Below are positions 14,337-20,078 of a stretch of DNA of 20,078 nucleotides, piece by piece. The notes beneath the pieces are model-generated. The model searched no databases, was not told the origin of the DNA, and worked only from the letters and a program-made list of their open reading frames with translations. The translations under genes and the position numbers were made by a program. Numbering within the stretch: position 1 is the stretch's first letter; the number at the start of each line of letters is the position of its first letter. The stretch comes from an uncultured Clostridium sp. GTDB lineage: Bacteria > Bacillota > Clostridia > UBA1212 > UBA1255. The stretch spans positions 1-20,078 of the forward strand of contig UQSG01000037.1 of the NCBI GenBank assembly GCA_900543695.1. Direction: 5' to 3'.

Positions 14337-15029
14337 TTGCTTGCAAAATCAATATGTGTGTTGATGTGTCTCTTGTTGCTGACAACAGGATCTATGGTAA
14401 AAGCACACGAATGTAGTCCGCCACGCTATCCGACAGATATACGGTATCACAATTATATGAAAAAAATGGTGGCATGTATTACTTACAACTGGTCGAATGT
14501 GACAAACGAAAATTTAAGATTGAGATTGAGAGATGCAATTGGAGATTGGGAATGGCTAGATAATGGGCACGTTTCACTTAGTGAGGTATCGTCAGCATCT
14601 GATGCTTATCTTGTTGCCTCTGATGCATGGAACACAAGCCTTTCTTCTAATGTTTCTGGAGTAACTAATAGCTATGTTATATCTGCAAATATATATGACT
14701 GGGGTTTTAATGGCTCACAGTTATACGGTCCTCCAGCATCGATTCACGATGTCTACAAAATTGTTAAATGCTATGTATATATCAATAAACCGGCAATTCA
14801 AGCGGGAAACTGGCAAAATCATGACATACAAAAGGTTTGGTCTCATGAAATTGGGCATACTTTAGGTTTTAACGAAACAAACGATGGAACGCAGAGCGTA
14901 ATGAGACAGGGAAGAGGATCTTCTTTGGGCTGGGAAAATTATTGGAAGCCGCAAGCTCACGACACCGCTGATTTGGAAAGACTAAATTATAAATCTTGGT
15001 CGATTGGTAGCGTACCAGAAATGGGCTAA
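14337..15029 (+). CDS. secreted matrixin-like zinc metalloprotease, start region out of frame
   Basis: The open frame encodes a hydrophobic signal segment (SICVLMCLLLLTTGSMVKA) and about 200 mature residues. These carry the metzincin helix HEIGHTLGFNE (14844-14876), a likely Met-turn SVMRQG, and the HDTADLERLNY tail typical of bacterial matrixin-like proteins. The third zinc position is Glu instead of the usual His or Asp. The start is the problem: a strong GGAGGAGG site and ATG at 14317 open another frame that stops after 15 codons. One extra A in the A5 run at 14325-14329 would join it to this frame as MRIKNCSLLAKS, a normal signal peptide. The coordinate given is the first in-frame start-like codon (TTG 14337), which has no ribosome site. 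Codons are AT-rich compared with neighbours, suggesting transfer. It could be a pseudogene, a sequencing error or a slippage-dependent gene. Confidence 0.78.
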   Translation: MLAKSICVLMCLLLLTTGSMVKAHECSPPRYPTDIRYHNYMKKMVACITYNWSNVTNENLRLRLRDAIGDWEWLDNGHVSLSEVSSASDAYLVASDAWNTSLSSNVSGVTNSYVISANIYDWGFNGSQLYGPPASIHDVYKIVKCYVYINKPAIQAGNWQNHDIQKVWSHEIGHTLGFNETNDGTQSVMRQGRGSSLGWENYWKPQAHDTADLERLNYKSWSIGSVPEMG

Positions 15030-15062
15030 AACATATTAAAAAATTTCGGGAGGTTTTTGCGC

Positions 15063-15623
15063 ATGAAAAAAGCATTTTTGATTTTTATGATTTCGATTAT
15101 GGCGGCAGCGGCTTTTTTCGGCTGCGCCCAAGAAGAAAAATTTGTAGGTTCCAAAGACACGCCGGGGTTTGGCTATGACATGCAGATATACCAGACGGTT
15201 GATGAAATAAAAGACAGCAGCGCTGCGATCGTGATTGCGTCCTATTCTTCGGATCCGACGGAATGTTACGAGAAGGATGAGGGAACCGGGATGGAGCTGT
15301 ATGCGACACGCTATACGCTGGACGTAGAAAAGGTTTTGAAAGGCGATCTGGCAGAAGCGGATCAGATTACGTTTATGCAAACCGGAAAGCCGGACAGCGA
15401 CGAATATGAGACGAAAATCAAGAAAGGTAAGAAATACCTTCTGTTTCTGGCGCAGAAAGACGTATCCTTAACGGGCGGAGAAATCATTTATGATGCAGTA
15501 GGTGTAGAACAAGGAATTATCGAGATTAAAGAAAATAATAAACTGTATTCTTATTACGATGAGGGAATCATGACCAAATATGATGGGGAAAGCTTAAGCA
15601 AATTAGCAGCGGAAATCAAATAG
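15063..15623 (+). CDS. small probable lipoprotein of unknown function
   Basis: This 186-residue protein has an N-terminal hydrophobic segment ending AAAFFGC (Cys at residue 22), so export and probably lipid anchoring are likely, though Phe at -3 and -2 is not a textbook lipobox. The mature part has DEIKDSSAAIVIASY, then TRYTLDVEKVLKGDL and IKKGKKYLLFLAQKD. The VEKVLKGD...KKYLLFL pattern is a beta-rich arrangement common in uncharacterised Firmicute lipoproteins; I cannot assign a function. ATG 15063 follows GGGAGGT by about 9 nt. It lies 33 nt after the matrixin-like gene and could be read from the same promoter, but its codon use is closer to the chromosomal average. A clear terminator follows 35 nt after its stop. 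Confidence 0.85.
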   Translation: MKKAFLIFMISIMAAAAFFGCAQEEKFVGSKDTPGFGYDMQIYQTVDEIKDSSAAIVIASYSSDPTECYEKDEGTGMELYATRYTLDVEKVLKGDLAEADQITFMQTGKPDSDEYETKIKKGKKYLLFLAQKDVSLTGGEIIYDAVGVEQGIIEIKENNKLYSYYDEGIMTKYDGESLSKLAAEIK

Positions 15624-15658
15624 AATTTTTCAAAGAAAAACTTAAATTATGTCCTTAT

Positions 15659-15684
15659 AAAGAGCCGAGCCACGGCTCTTTTTT
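15659..15684 (+). terminator. intrinsic terminator after the lipoprotein gene
   Basis: AAAGAGCCG (15659-15667) pairs perfectly with CGGCTCTTT (15673-15681) around a 5-nt loop, with the T run continuing to 15684. It separates the protease/lipoprotein unit from the fucosidase operon. Confidence 0.9.
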
Positions 15685-15731
15685 ATAACAGCGGAGTGTG
15701 CCGTATCACAGGAAGCCCTGAAAATTTTCCT

Positions 15732-15761
15732 TTGACCGGAGAATCGGCTCTGATATATAAT
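15732..15761 (+). promoter_or_regulatory. promoter of the fucosidase operon
   Basis: TTGACC (15732-15737), an 18-bp spacer and perfect TATAAT (15756-15761) are visible. The start is near 15768, giving an unusually long leader of about 154 nt before the GH95 start. Confidence 0.65.
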
Positions 15762-15833
15762 GAATTCCAAAAGAGGCTTCCCATCTGCAAAATCCGAAAT
15801 GTCTTATCTGCATTTTTGACTGCCTGTAACGAT

Positions 15834-15851
15834 GTGGGGAAAAATCCCCAC
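15834..15851 (+). repeat. short perfect hairpin in the GH95 leader
   Basis: GTGGGGA and TCCCCAC are perfect 7-nt arms around AAAA, about 70 nt before the start codon. There is no T run directly after it, so it is not an obvious terminator. It could be a protein-binding site or an RNA hairpin. Confidence 0.5.
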
Positions 15852-15921
15852 CTGAGCTATATTTTTCTGTGGCGCCGGCATGTGGCAGACGGGAACTCGC
15901 CGGCAAAGAAGGGAGAATCCT

Positions 15922-18165
15922 ATGTCCAAGCTTTGGTATCAAGAGCCTGCGGCTGACTGGAACCATGCGCTGCCCTTGGGAAACGGCTCTATGGGAGCCA
16001 TGTGTTTTGGCGGCACCATTCAGGACCGGTGGTCGCTCAACGACGATACAATCTATTCCGGCGGCTTCATGGACCGCGTCAATCCTGATGCGCGCGAGGG
16101 CATTGAAGCCGTGCGCCGTCTTCTGTCCGAGGGGCGTCTCGCGGAGGCAGAAGAGCTTGCGGAGGAGGCCGTGATGGGCGTCCCGGAGGGTGAACGCGCA
16201 TATGAGCCCCTGTGCGAGCTGGTCGCCCAGTTCAAGACGCCCCGCCGCACGCGGTATCACAGTCCCATTCAGGCTCTTTGGCTGGACGGACGGGACATGC
16301 GGGGCTTCGAGCCGGGCGAGGGTGTTTCCGGCTACCGCCGCAGTCTGGATCTGGACCGAGGCATTCACCGTGTGACGTACACCTTGGATGAGATCGCATT
16401 TGAGCGGGAGAGCTTTCTCTCGTATCCTGCCGGGGTTCTGGCGATCCGTATGGAGAGCGGGGAATGGCGTGCCTTCCTGCGCAGAGCGGGACGGGTGATG
16501 GCGCATCGGCAGCTCGATCGTCATACCGTCTCTTTGGAAGGCTGTACCGCCAACGGAGGTACAGCCTTCTGCTGCGTTCTTCGTGCCATTGAAGGAGCTT
16601 GTACCGTTATCGGGGATATGATCAAGGGCCGGGGGCACGCTGTCCTTCTGGCGGCTTCGGCAACCTCCTTCCGGGACGGAGATGATTTCCTGCAGGCGGC
16701 GCTCGGCCGCCTGGATCGGGCAGAGCGGAAGGGATACGCTGCGCTCCTGGAGGAGCATGTCTCCGACTTCGCGCCCCTCATGGACCGATGCCGTCTGGAG
16801 CTGTCCCGAAACCCCGCGCTTGAGGAGCTTAGCCACCGCGAGCGCCTGCGCCGTGTACAGGCCGGGGAAAACGATCTCGGACTTGTTGAAGATCTTTTCG
16901 ACATGGGCCGCTATCTGATGATCTCAGGCAGCCGTCCCGGCAGTATGCCGCTGAATCTCCAGGGCATCTGGAATCAGCACTACACGCCCCCGTGGGACAG
17001 TAAATATACAATCAATATCAACACAGAAATGAACTACTGGCCGGCCGAGGTCTGCGGCCTCCCCGGGCTGCATATGCCCCTGCTTGCGCATCTCAAGCGT
17101 ATGGTACCCCACGGACGTGAGGTGGCCCGGCGCATGTATGGCGCGAGGGGATGGGTTGCTCATCACAACACTGATGTATGGGGGGACTGCGCTCCGCAGG
17201 ACAACTGCCTGACCGCCTCGCTCTGGCCGATGGGAGGGGCATGGCTGTCCCTCCACATCTGGGAGCATTACTGCTTTACCCTTGATTTTGACTTTTTGAA
17301 GGAATTTTACCCCGTTTTAGCAGAAGCTGCTTTGTTTTTCGTGGACACTCTGATCCCCGATCGGGACGGCCGGCTGCGTGTATCCCCTTCGCTTTCTCCT
17401 GAGAACGTCTATCGTCTTCCCAATGGACAGACGGGCAGTCTCTGCGACGACGCGGCGATGGACCAGCAGATCCTGTATGAGCTTTTCGCTGCGGCAATTC
17501 AGGGCGGCGAGCTTCTGGGCAGGGATGTAGACGTGTACCGGGCGCTGATCGGAAGGCTCCGTCCCGTGGAGGTCGCTCCCGATGGAAGGATTCTGGAGTG
17601 GATGTCCGAGGATAAACAGGAGATCGAGCCCGGCCATCGCCATATGTCTCATCTGTTTGCTCTGTACCCCGGCCGGCAGATCACGGGAGAAACCCCAAAC
17701 GCTATGACGGCGGCGCGCCAAACGCTGGAGAACCGCCTTTCTCACGGCGGCGGACACACGGGCTGGAGCCGTGCCTGGATAATCAATTTCTGGGCGCGCT
17801 TGCGGGATGGACAAATGGCGGGCGAGAACGTCCGGCTGCTCCTGGCGCAGTCCACCCTGCCCAATCTGTTTGACAATCATCCGCCTTTCCAAATTGACGG
17901 AAACTTCGGCCTCACGGCAGGAATCGCGGAGATGCTGCTTCAGAGCCACGAGGGGAAGCTCCGCTTGCTCCCGGCTCTGCCTCCTGCATGGAATACTGGA
18001 TCAGTCAGGGGACTGCGGGCAAGAGGCGGCTATACCGTAGATTTATCCTGGAAGAACGGCGCGCTCTCTGAGGCCGTCGTGAAGGCGGACTCTGACGGTA
18101 CGCTCACGCTGGCGGATGGCCGGAGCTTTGCGCATAAAAAAGGGGAAATTCTGCATATTTTGTAA
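15922..18165 (+). CDS. GH95 family alpha-L-fucosidase (or alpha-L-galactosidase)
   Basis: This inverting glycoside hydrolase of family 95 typically releases alpha-1,2-linked L-fucose from host glycans or milk oligosaccharides; some members act on L-galactose. Family motifs in order are PLGNGSMGAM (residues 18-27), RWSLNDDTIYSGG, NLQGIWNQ, NINTEMNYWPAEV, HHNTDVWGD, SPSLSPEN, GWSRAWIINFWARL and PPFQIDGNFG. Asn365, Asn367, Glu494 and Asp659 occupy the places of the catalytic residues known from Bifidobacterium AfcA (N421, N423, E566, D766), so it should be active. No signal peptide is seen, so it acts inside the cell on imported oligosaccharides. ATG 15922 follows AAGGGAG and gives 747 residues, normal for the family. 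It is followed after 40 nt by the oxidoreductase gene. Base composition is more GC-rich than its neighbours. Confidence 0.95.
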   Translation: MSKLWYQEPAADWNHALPLGNGSMGAMCFGGTIQDRWSLNDDTIYSGGFMDRVNPDAREGIEAVRRLLSEGRLAEAEELAEEAVMGVPEGERAYEPLCELVAQFKTPRRTRYHSPIQALWLDGRDMRGFEPGEGVSGYRRSLDLDRGIHRVTYTLDEIAFERESFLSYPAGVLAIRMESGEWRAFLRRAGRVMAHRQLDRHTVSLEGCTANGGTAFCCVLRAIEGACTVIGDMIKGRGHAVLLAASATSFRDGDDFLQAALGRLDRAERKGYAALLEEHVSDFAPLMDRCRLELSRNPALEELSHRERLRRVQAGENDLGLVEDLFDMGRYLMISGSRPGSMPLNLQGIWNQHYTPPWDSKYTININTEMNYWPAEVCGLPGLHMPLLAHLKRMVPHGREVARRMYGARGWVAHHNTDVWGDCAPQDNCLTASLWPMGGAWLSLHIWEHYCFTLDFDFLKEFYPVLAEAALFFVDTLIPDRDGRLRVSPSLSPENVYRLPNGQTGSLCDDAAMDQQILYELFAAAIQGGELLGRDVDVYRALIGRLRPVEVAPDGRILEWMSEDKQEIEPGHRHMSHLFALYPGRQITGETPNAMTAARQTLENRLSHGGGHTGWSRAWIINFWARLRDGQMAGENVRLLLAQSTLPNLFDNHPPFQIDGNFGLTAGIAEMLLQSHEGKLRLLPALPPAWNTGSVRGLRARGGYTVDLSWKNGALSEAVVKADSDGTLTLADGRSFAHKKGEILHIL

Positions 18166-18205
18166 AAATTTTCATTACGATCTATGGAAAGGTGGTATCT
18201 GTTCA

Positions 18206-19156
18206 ATGAAAGTGGCGATTTTGGGAGTCTGGCATGTTCATGCTCCCGGTTATACGGAAACGGCGCTGAGACTGGGAGAGGTCGTGGGCATCTACGACGA
18301 TAATCCGCAATGGAGAGCGGAGTTTGCGGGGAGATACAATATCCGCGAATTTACAACGGTTGAGGAGCTGCTTTGCAGTGATGCGGAAGCGGTTCTGGTC
18401 TGCGCCGCGACAAACCGCCATGCGGAGCTCATGATTGCGGCGGCGGAGCATGGCAAGCACATTTTCACGGAGAAAGTTCTGGCGCTGCGCGTCGAGGACT
18501 GCCTGCGCGTGAAGGAGGCAGTCGAGAAAAACGGCGTCCGGTTTATGATTTCTTTCCCATGGAAGTGCCATCCCGGTCCGCTTGCGCTGAAGCGGGCAGT
18601 GGACGAAGGCCTGATCGGCAAGGTCAATTATCTTCGCTTCCGCAACTGTCACAGCGGCAGCATCGACCATTGGCTCCCGCTCCATTTTTACAACGCGGAG
18701 GAGTGCGGCGGCGGAGCCATGATCGACCTGGGCGCCCATGGGATGTATCTCACCCATTGGATTCTGGGCGAGCCGCTGACATATGCTTCCTCTTTTACTC
18801 ATTTCTGCCGCGACGATAAGGACGCGGAGCTGAATCCTTCCCGTCTGGAGGATAACGCGGTGACGGTCATGACCTTTGCGGGCGGCGCCATCGCCGTCAA
18901 CGAGACGGGCTTTGTCAGCCAGGGATGCCCGGAGATCTTTGAGATCGGCGGCGACAGGGGATATCTCACGTATACGCGGAATCGCGCCGTCTATACGGCG
19001 GCAGGAAAAGCCCCGGTTGAATTGGAGCTCCCCGCCTCTGCCAAATCCCCTCTCGCCTGCTTCTTGGACGGGACTCCTATTGAGGGCTGCGGAATAGAGG
19101 AGGCTATCATGCTGACTAAAATGATGACCGGCGCGTATGGGAATGTGAAAGCTTGA
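18206..19156 (+). CDS. Gfo/Idh/MocA family NAD(P)-dependent oxidoreductase
   Basis: This 316-residue cytoplasmic dehydrogenase of the glucose-fructose oxidoreductase type acts on a sugar or cyclitol. The N-terminal Rossmann part reads MKVAILGVWHVHAPGY, with a relaxed nucleotide loop in place of GxGxxG. Acidic residues after strand 2 (GIYDDNP) suggest NAD preference. Then come AVLVCAATNRHAELMIAAAEHGKHIFTEK with the conserved catalytic-type Lys in EK, and GGGAMIDLGAHGMYLTHWILGEP from the C-terminal domain. It is slightly short for the family. ATG 18206 follows AAAGGTGG by about 9 nt. With the GH95 gene 40 nt upstream, it probably modifies the released sugar, perhaps fucose or a related residue; this is inference. 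A hairpin terminator follows. Confidence 0.92.
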   Translation: MKVAILGVWHVHAPGYTETALRLGEVVGIYDDNPQWRAEFAGRYNIREFTTVEELLCSDAEAVLVCAATNRHAELMIAAAEHGKHIFTEKVLALRVEDCLRVKEAVEKNGVRFMISFPWKCHPGPLALKRAVDEGLIGKVNYLRFRNCHSGSIDHWLPLHFYNAEECGGGAMIDLGAHGMYLTHWILGEPLTYASSFTHFCRDDKDAELNPSRLEDNAVTVMTFAGGAIAVNETGFVSQGCPEIFEIGGDRGYLTYTRNRAVYTAAGKAPVELELPASAKSPLACFLDGTPIEGCGIEEAIMLTKMMTGAYGNVKA

Positions 19157-19168
19157 TGAATCGGAAGA

Positions 19169-19212
19169 CGGGATATGCGCGAGAACAGCCTTCCGCGTAT
19201 GTCCCGCTTTAT
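19169..19212 (+). terminator. intrinsic terminator of the fucosidase operon
   Basis: CGGGATATGCGCG (19169-19181) and CGCGTATGTCCCG (19194-19206) form a 13-bp stem with two G-T pairs and a 12-nt loop, followed by the weak T tract CTTTATT. It lies 12 nt after the oxidoreductase stop codon. Confidence 0.75.
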
Positions 19213-19402
19213 TATAATATGACTATTAGATCAGAACAGAATTGCCTGCCACGGAATCACGCGGAATTTTAAAATAAATAGTAGGAGTCTCGCATGATCT
19301 GATGGACTTTTGTGTCGAATAAGATACCTAATTCCTTGGTATATGCTCTCCATATCTGGTCGCCTCGAACTTTCAATATGTGAGAACTTATATTGTTTTT
19401 AG
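19213..19402. other. gene-free AT-rich stretch
   Basis: I see no protein gene, RNA gene or clear repeat here. Base composition falls towards AT as in the following minus-strand gene, so it is probably the edge of the same acquired segment. Confidence 0.4.
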
Positions 19403-19434
19403 TTTAAGCCGTACTAACAAAAGTACGGCTTAAA
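19403..19434. terminator. stem-loop between converging genes, probable terminator of the minus-strand gene
   Basis: TTTAAGCCGTACT (19403-19415) and AGTACGGCTTAAA (19422-19434) are perfect 13-bp complements around AACAAA. The stem is followed by only short T or A tracts on either strand, so termination efficiency is uncertain. Its place 40 nt beyond the stop of the minus-strand gene, facing the oxidoreductase operon, fits a terminator. Confidence 0.6.
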
Positions 19435-19473
19435 ACTACATTGAAACTATTTTGTTAAATGATCTACATAATA

Positions 19474-19956
19474 TTACCAATATCTAATAACTCTATCATC
19501 CGAATTATAATGGACATTTGTAGTATTTATCAGGTTGTTTCCGGACATTTGATAATATTTAGCATCATATCTAACAAACGAAGCAGGTTTATAACTATTT
19601 GATTTAATTGTTGTAGTATAAGAATATCCTGAATGCTCAGGTAAATAATTATTTGTATATTTATAAACCCCGTCAGAACCCCTAATACCAACATCGCCAT
19701 GACTGTAGTAGTTTGACTTTACTTTGACATTTGTCGTAGCTGAACTCATAATATCACTAAAAATCAAACGATCTTGTCCTTCCTCGTATAAAATATCCAC
19801 CCAGCCATCAATTGTGTAAGCGCGTGAACCTTCAAAATTCCATCCGGCTACACTCGGCGTCGGAGGTGCCCCATAATTGTATGCAGCAAATACTGTTAGC
19901 GATAACAATATGCATACAGCGACAATCGACATTAATAAAACTACTAACTTTTTCAT
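19474..19956 (-). CDS. secreted protein of unknown function
   Basis: Starting at ATG 19956, this 160-residue protein has a textbook signal peptide (MKKLVVLLMSIVAVCILLS, cleavage probably at TVFA-AYN). The mature part of about 136 residues is rich in Tyr, Asn and Ser (GWNFEGSRAYTIDGWVDI, GDVGIRGSDGVYKYTNNY) and ends in RVIRYW. It has no Cys outside the signal peptide and no recognised catalytic motif; a beta-sandwich exported protein is likely. The ribosome site is odd: the good AGGAGAGG lies about 26 nt before this ATG, and the nearer sequence is A-rich. The frame stays open upstream to a TTG at 20028, which would add 24 unlikely residues. Codons are AT-rich, like the matrixin-like gene. It could be a bacteriocin-like or surface protein, but nothing proves it. 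Confidence 0.75.
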   Translation of the reverse strand: MKKLVVLLMSIVAVCILLSLTVFAAYNYGAPPTPSVAGWNFEGSRAYTIDGWVDILYEEGQDRLIFSDIMSSATTNVKVKSNYYSHGDVGIRGSDGVYKYTNNYLPEHSGYSYTTTIKSNSYKPASFVRYDAKYYQMSGNNLINTTNVHYNSDDRVIRYW

Positions 19957-20078
19957 ACTTTTTTTCGGAAATATACTTATTTCCTCTCCTCGTATTATAA
20001 AGTAGTAGTGATTATAGACCCTCTCCAAGGTCTGTATGCTATACTGTTAGGAGATACTGTGGATTGGTATTTTTCTCC

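Noticed and set aside
15696..15956. Possible 86-codon gene before the fucosidase
   Set aside because: It contains the promoter and leader hairpin, runs into the GH95 start in another frame and lacks a ribosome site.
15706..16836. 376-codon minus-strand open frame opposite the GH95 gene
   Set aside because: It is a shadow of GC-rich codons of the fucosidase, extends through its promoter and has no recognisable motif.
19474..19956. Assignment of the secreted protein as a lactococcin-972-type bacteriocin
   Set aside because: The aromatic C-terminal end is faintly similar, but it is longer, lacks the family's repeated motifs and has no adjacent immunity or ABC transporter genes in view.
1..20078. 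CRISPR array, insertion sequence or prophage
   Set aside because: No evenly spaced direct repeats, transposase, integrase or phage structural genes were seen on either strand.

Overview
The window reads as chromosomal DNA of a Gram-positive anaerobe of the class Clostridia, probably an intestinal one. Supporting signs are the MurA-WalJ-RlmH-IspE housekeeping run, lipoprotein signal peptides, GGAGG-type ribosome sites, TTGACA/TATAAT promoters, an NfeD-SPFH pair and a host-glycan fucosidase. Genus or species cannot be fixed from the sequence alone.

Bases 1-3602 hold a tight plus-strand operon with 1-4 nt overlaps: murA (peptidoglycan precursor), walJ (metallo-beta-lactamase fold nuclease), rlmH (23S rRNA methyltransferase) and ispE (isoprenoid synthesis). 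From 3615 a new promoter drives cls (cardiolipin synthase with a very basic N-terminal extension), a three-part protein (sigma-factor-like cytoplasmic part, one membrane helix, extracytoplasmic DUF5050-type repeats) and a YegS/DagK-type lipid kinase. These three form an envelope-lipid/sensing operon. Two minus-strand genes, a calcineurin-like phosphoesterase and uvrC, converge on it.

From 10769 the plus strand resumes. A probable lipoprotein with a GH99/WbsX-like barrel is divergent from uvrC. Then comes an nfeD-SPFH pair (membrane-microdomain type) with its own promoter and terminator, then tRNA-Ser(UGA) with a consensus promoter and strong terminator.

Downstream of the tRNA the DNA changes character. 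An AT-rich stretch carries a consensus promoter whose -35 box sits exactly at the centre of a perfect 13-bp inverted repeat. This drives a secreted matrixin-like zinc protease whose signal peptide is out of frame with its ribosome site by one base. A small probable lipoprotein and a terminator follow. The window then holds a GH95 alpha-L-fucosidase and a Gfo/Idh/MocA oxidoreductase, a two-gene carbohydrate operon richer in G+C than its neighbours. It ends with an AT-rich minus-strand gene for a secreted protein of unknown function.

The most interesting items are the sigma-like/membrane/propeller fusion (5431-7083) and the palindrome-controlled, frame-broken matrixin locus with an atypical third zinc ligand (14188-15029). 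No CRISPR array, insertion sequence or phage gene was seen.
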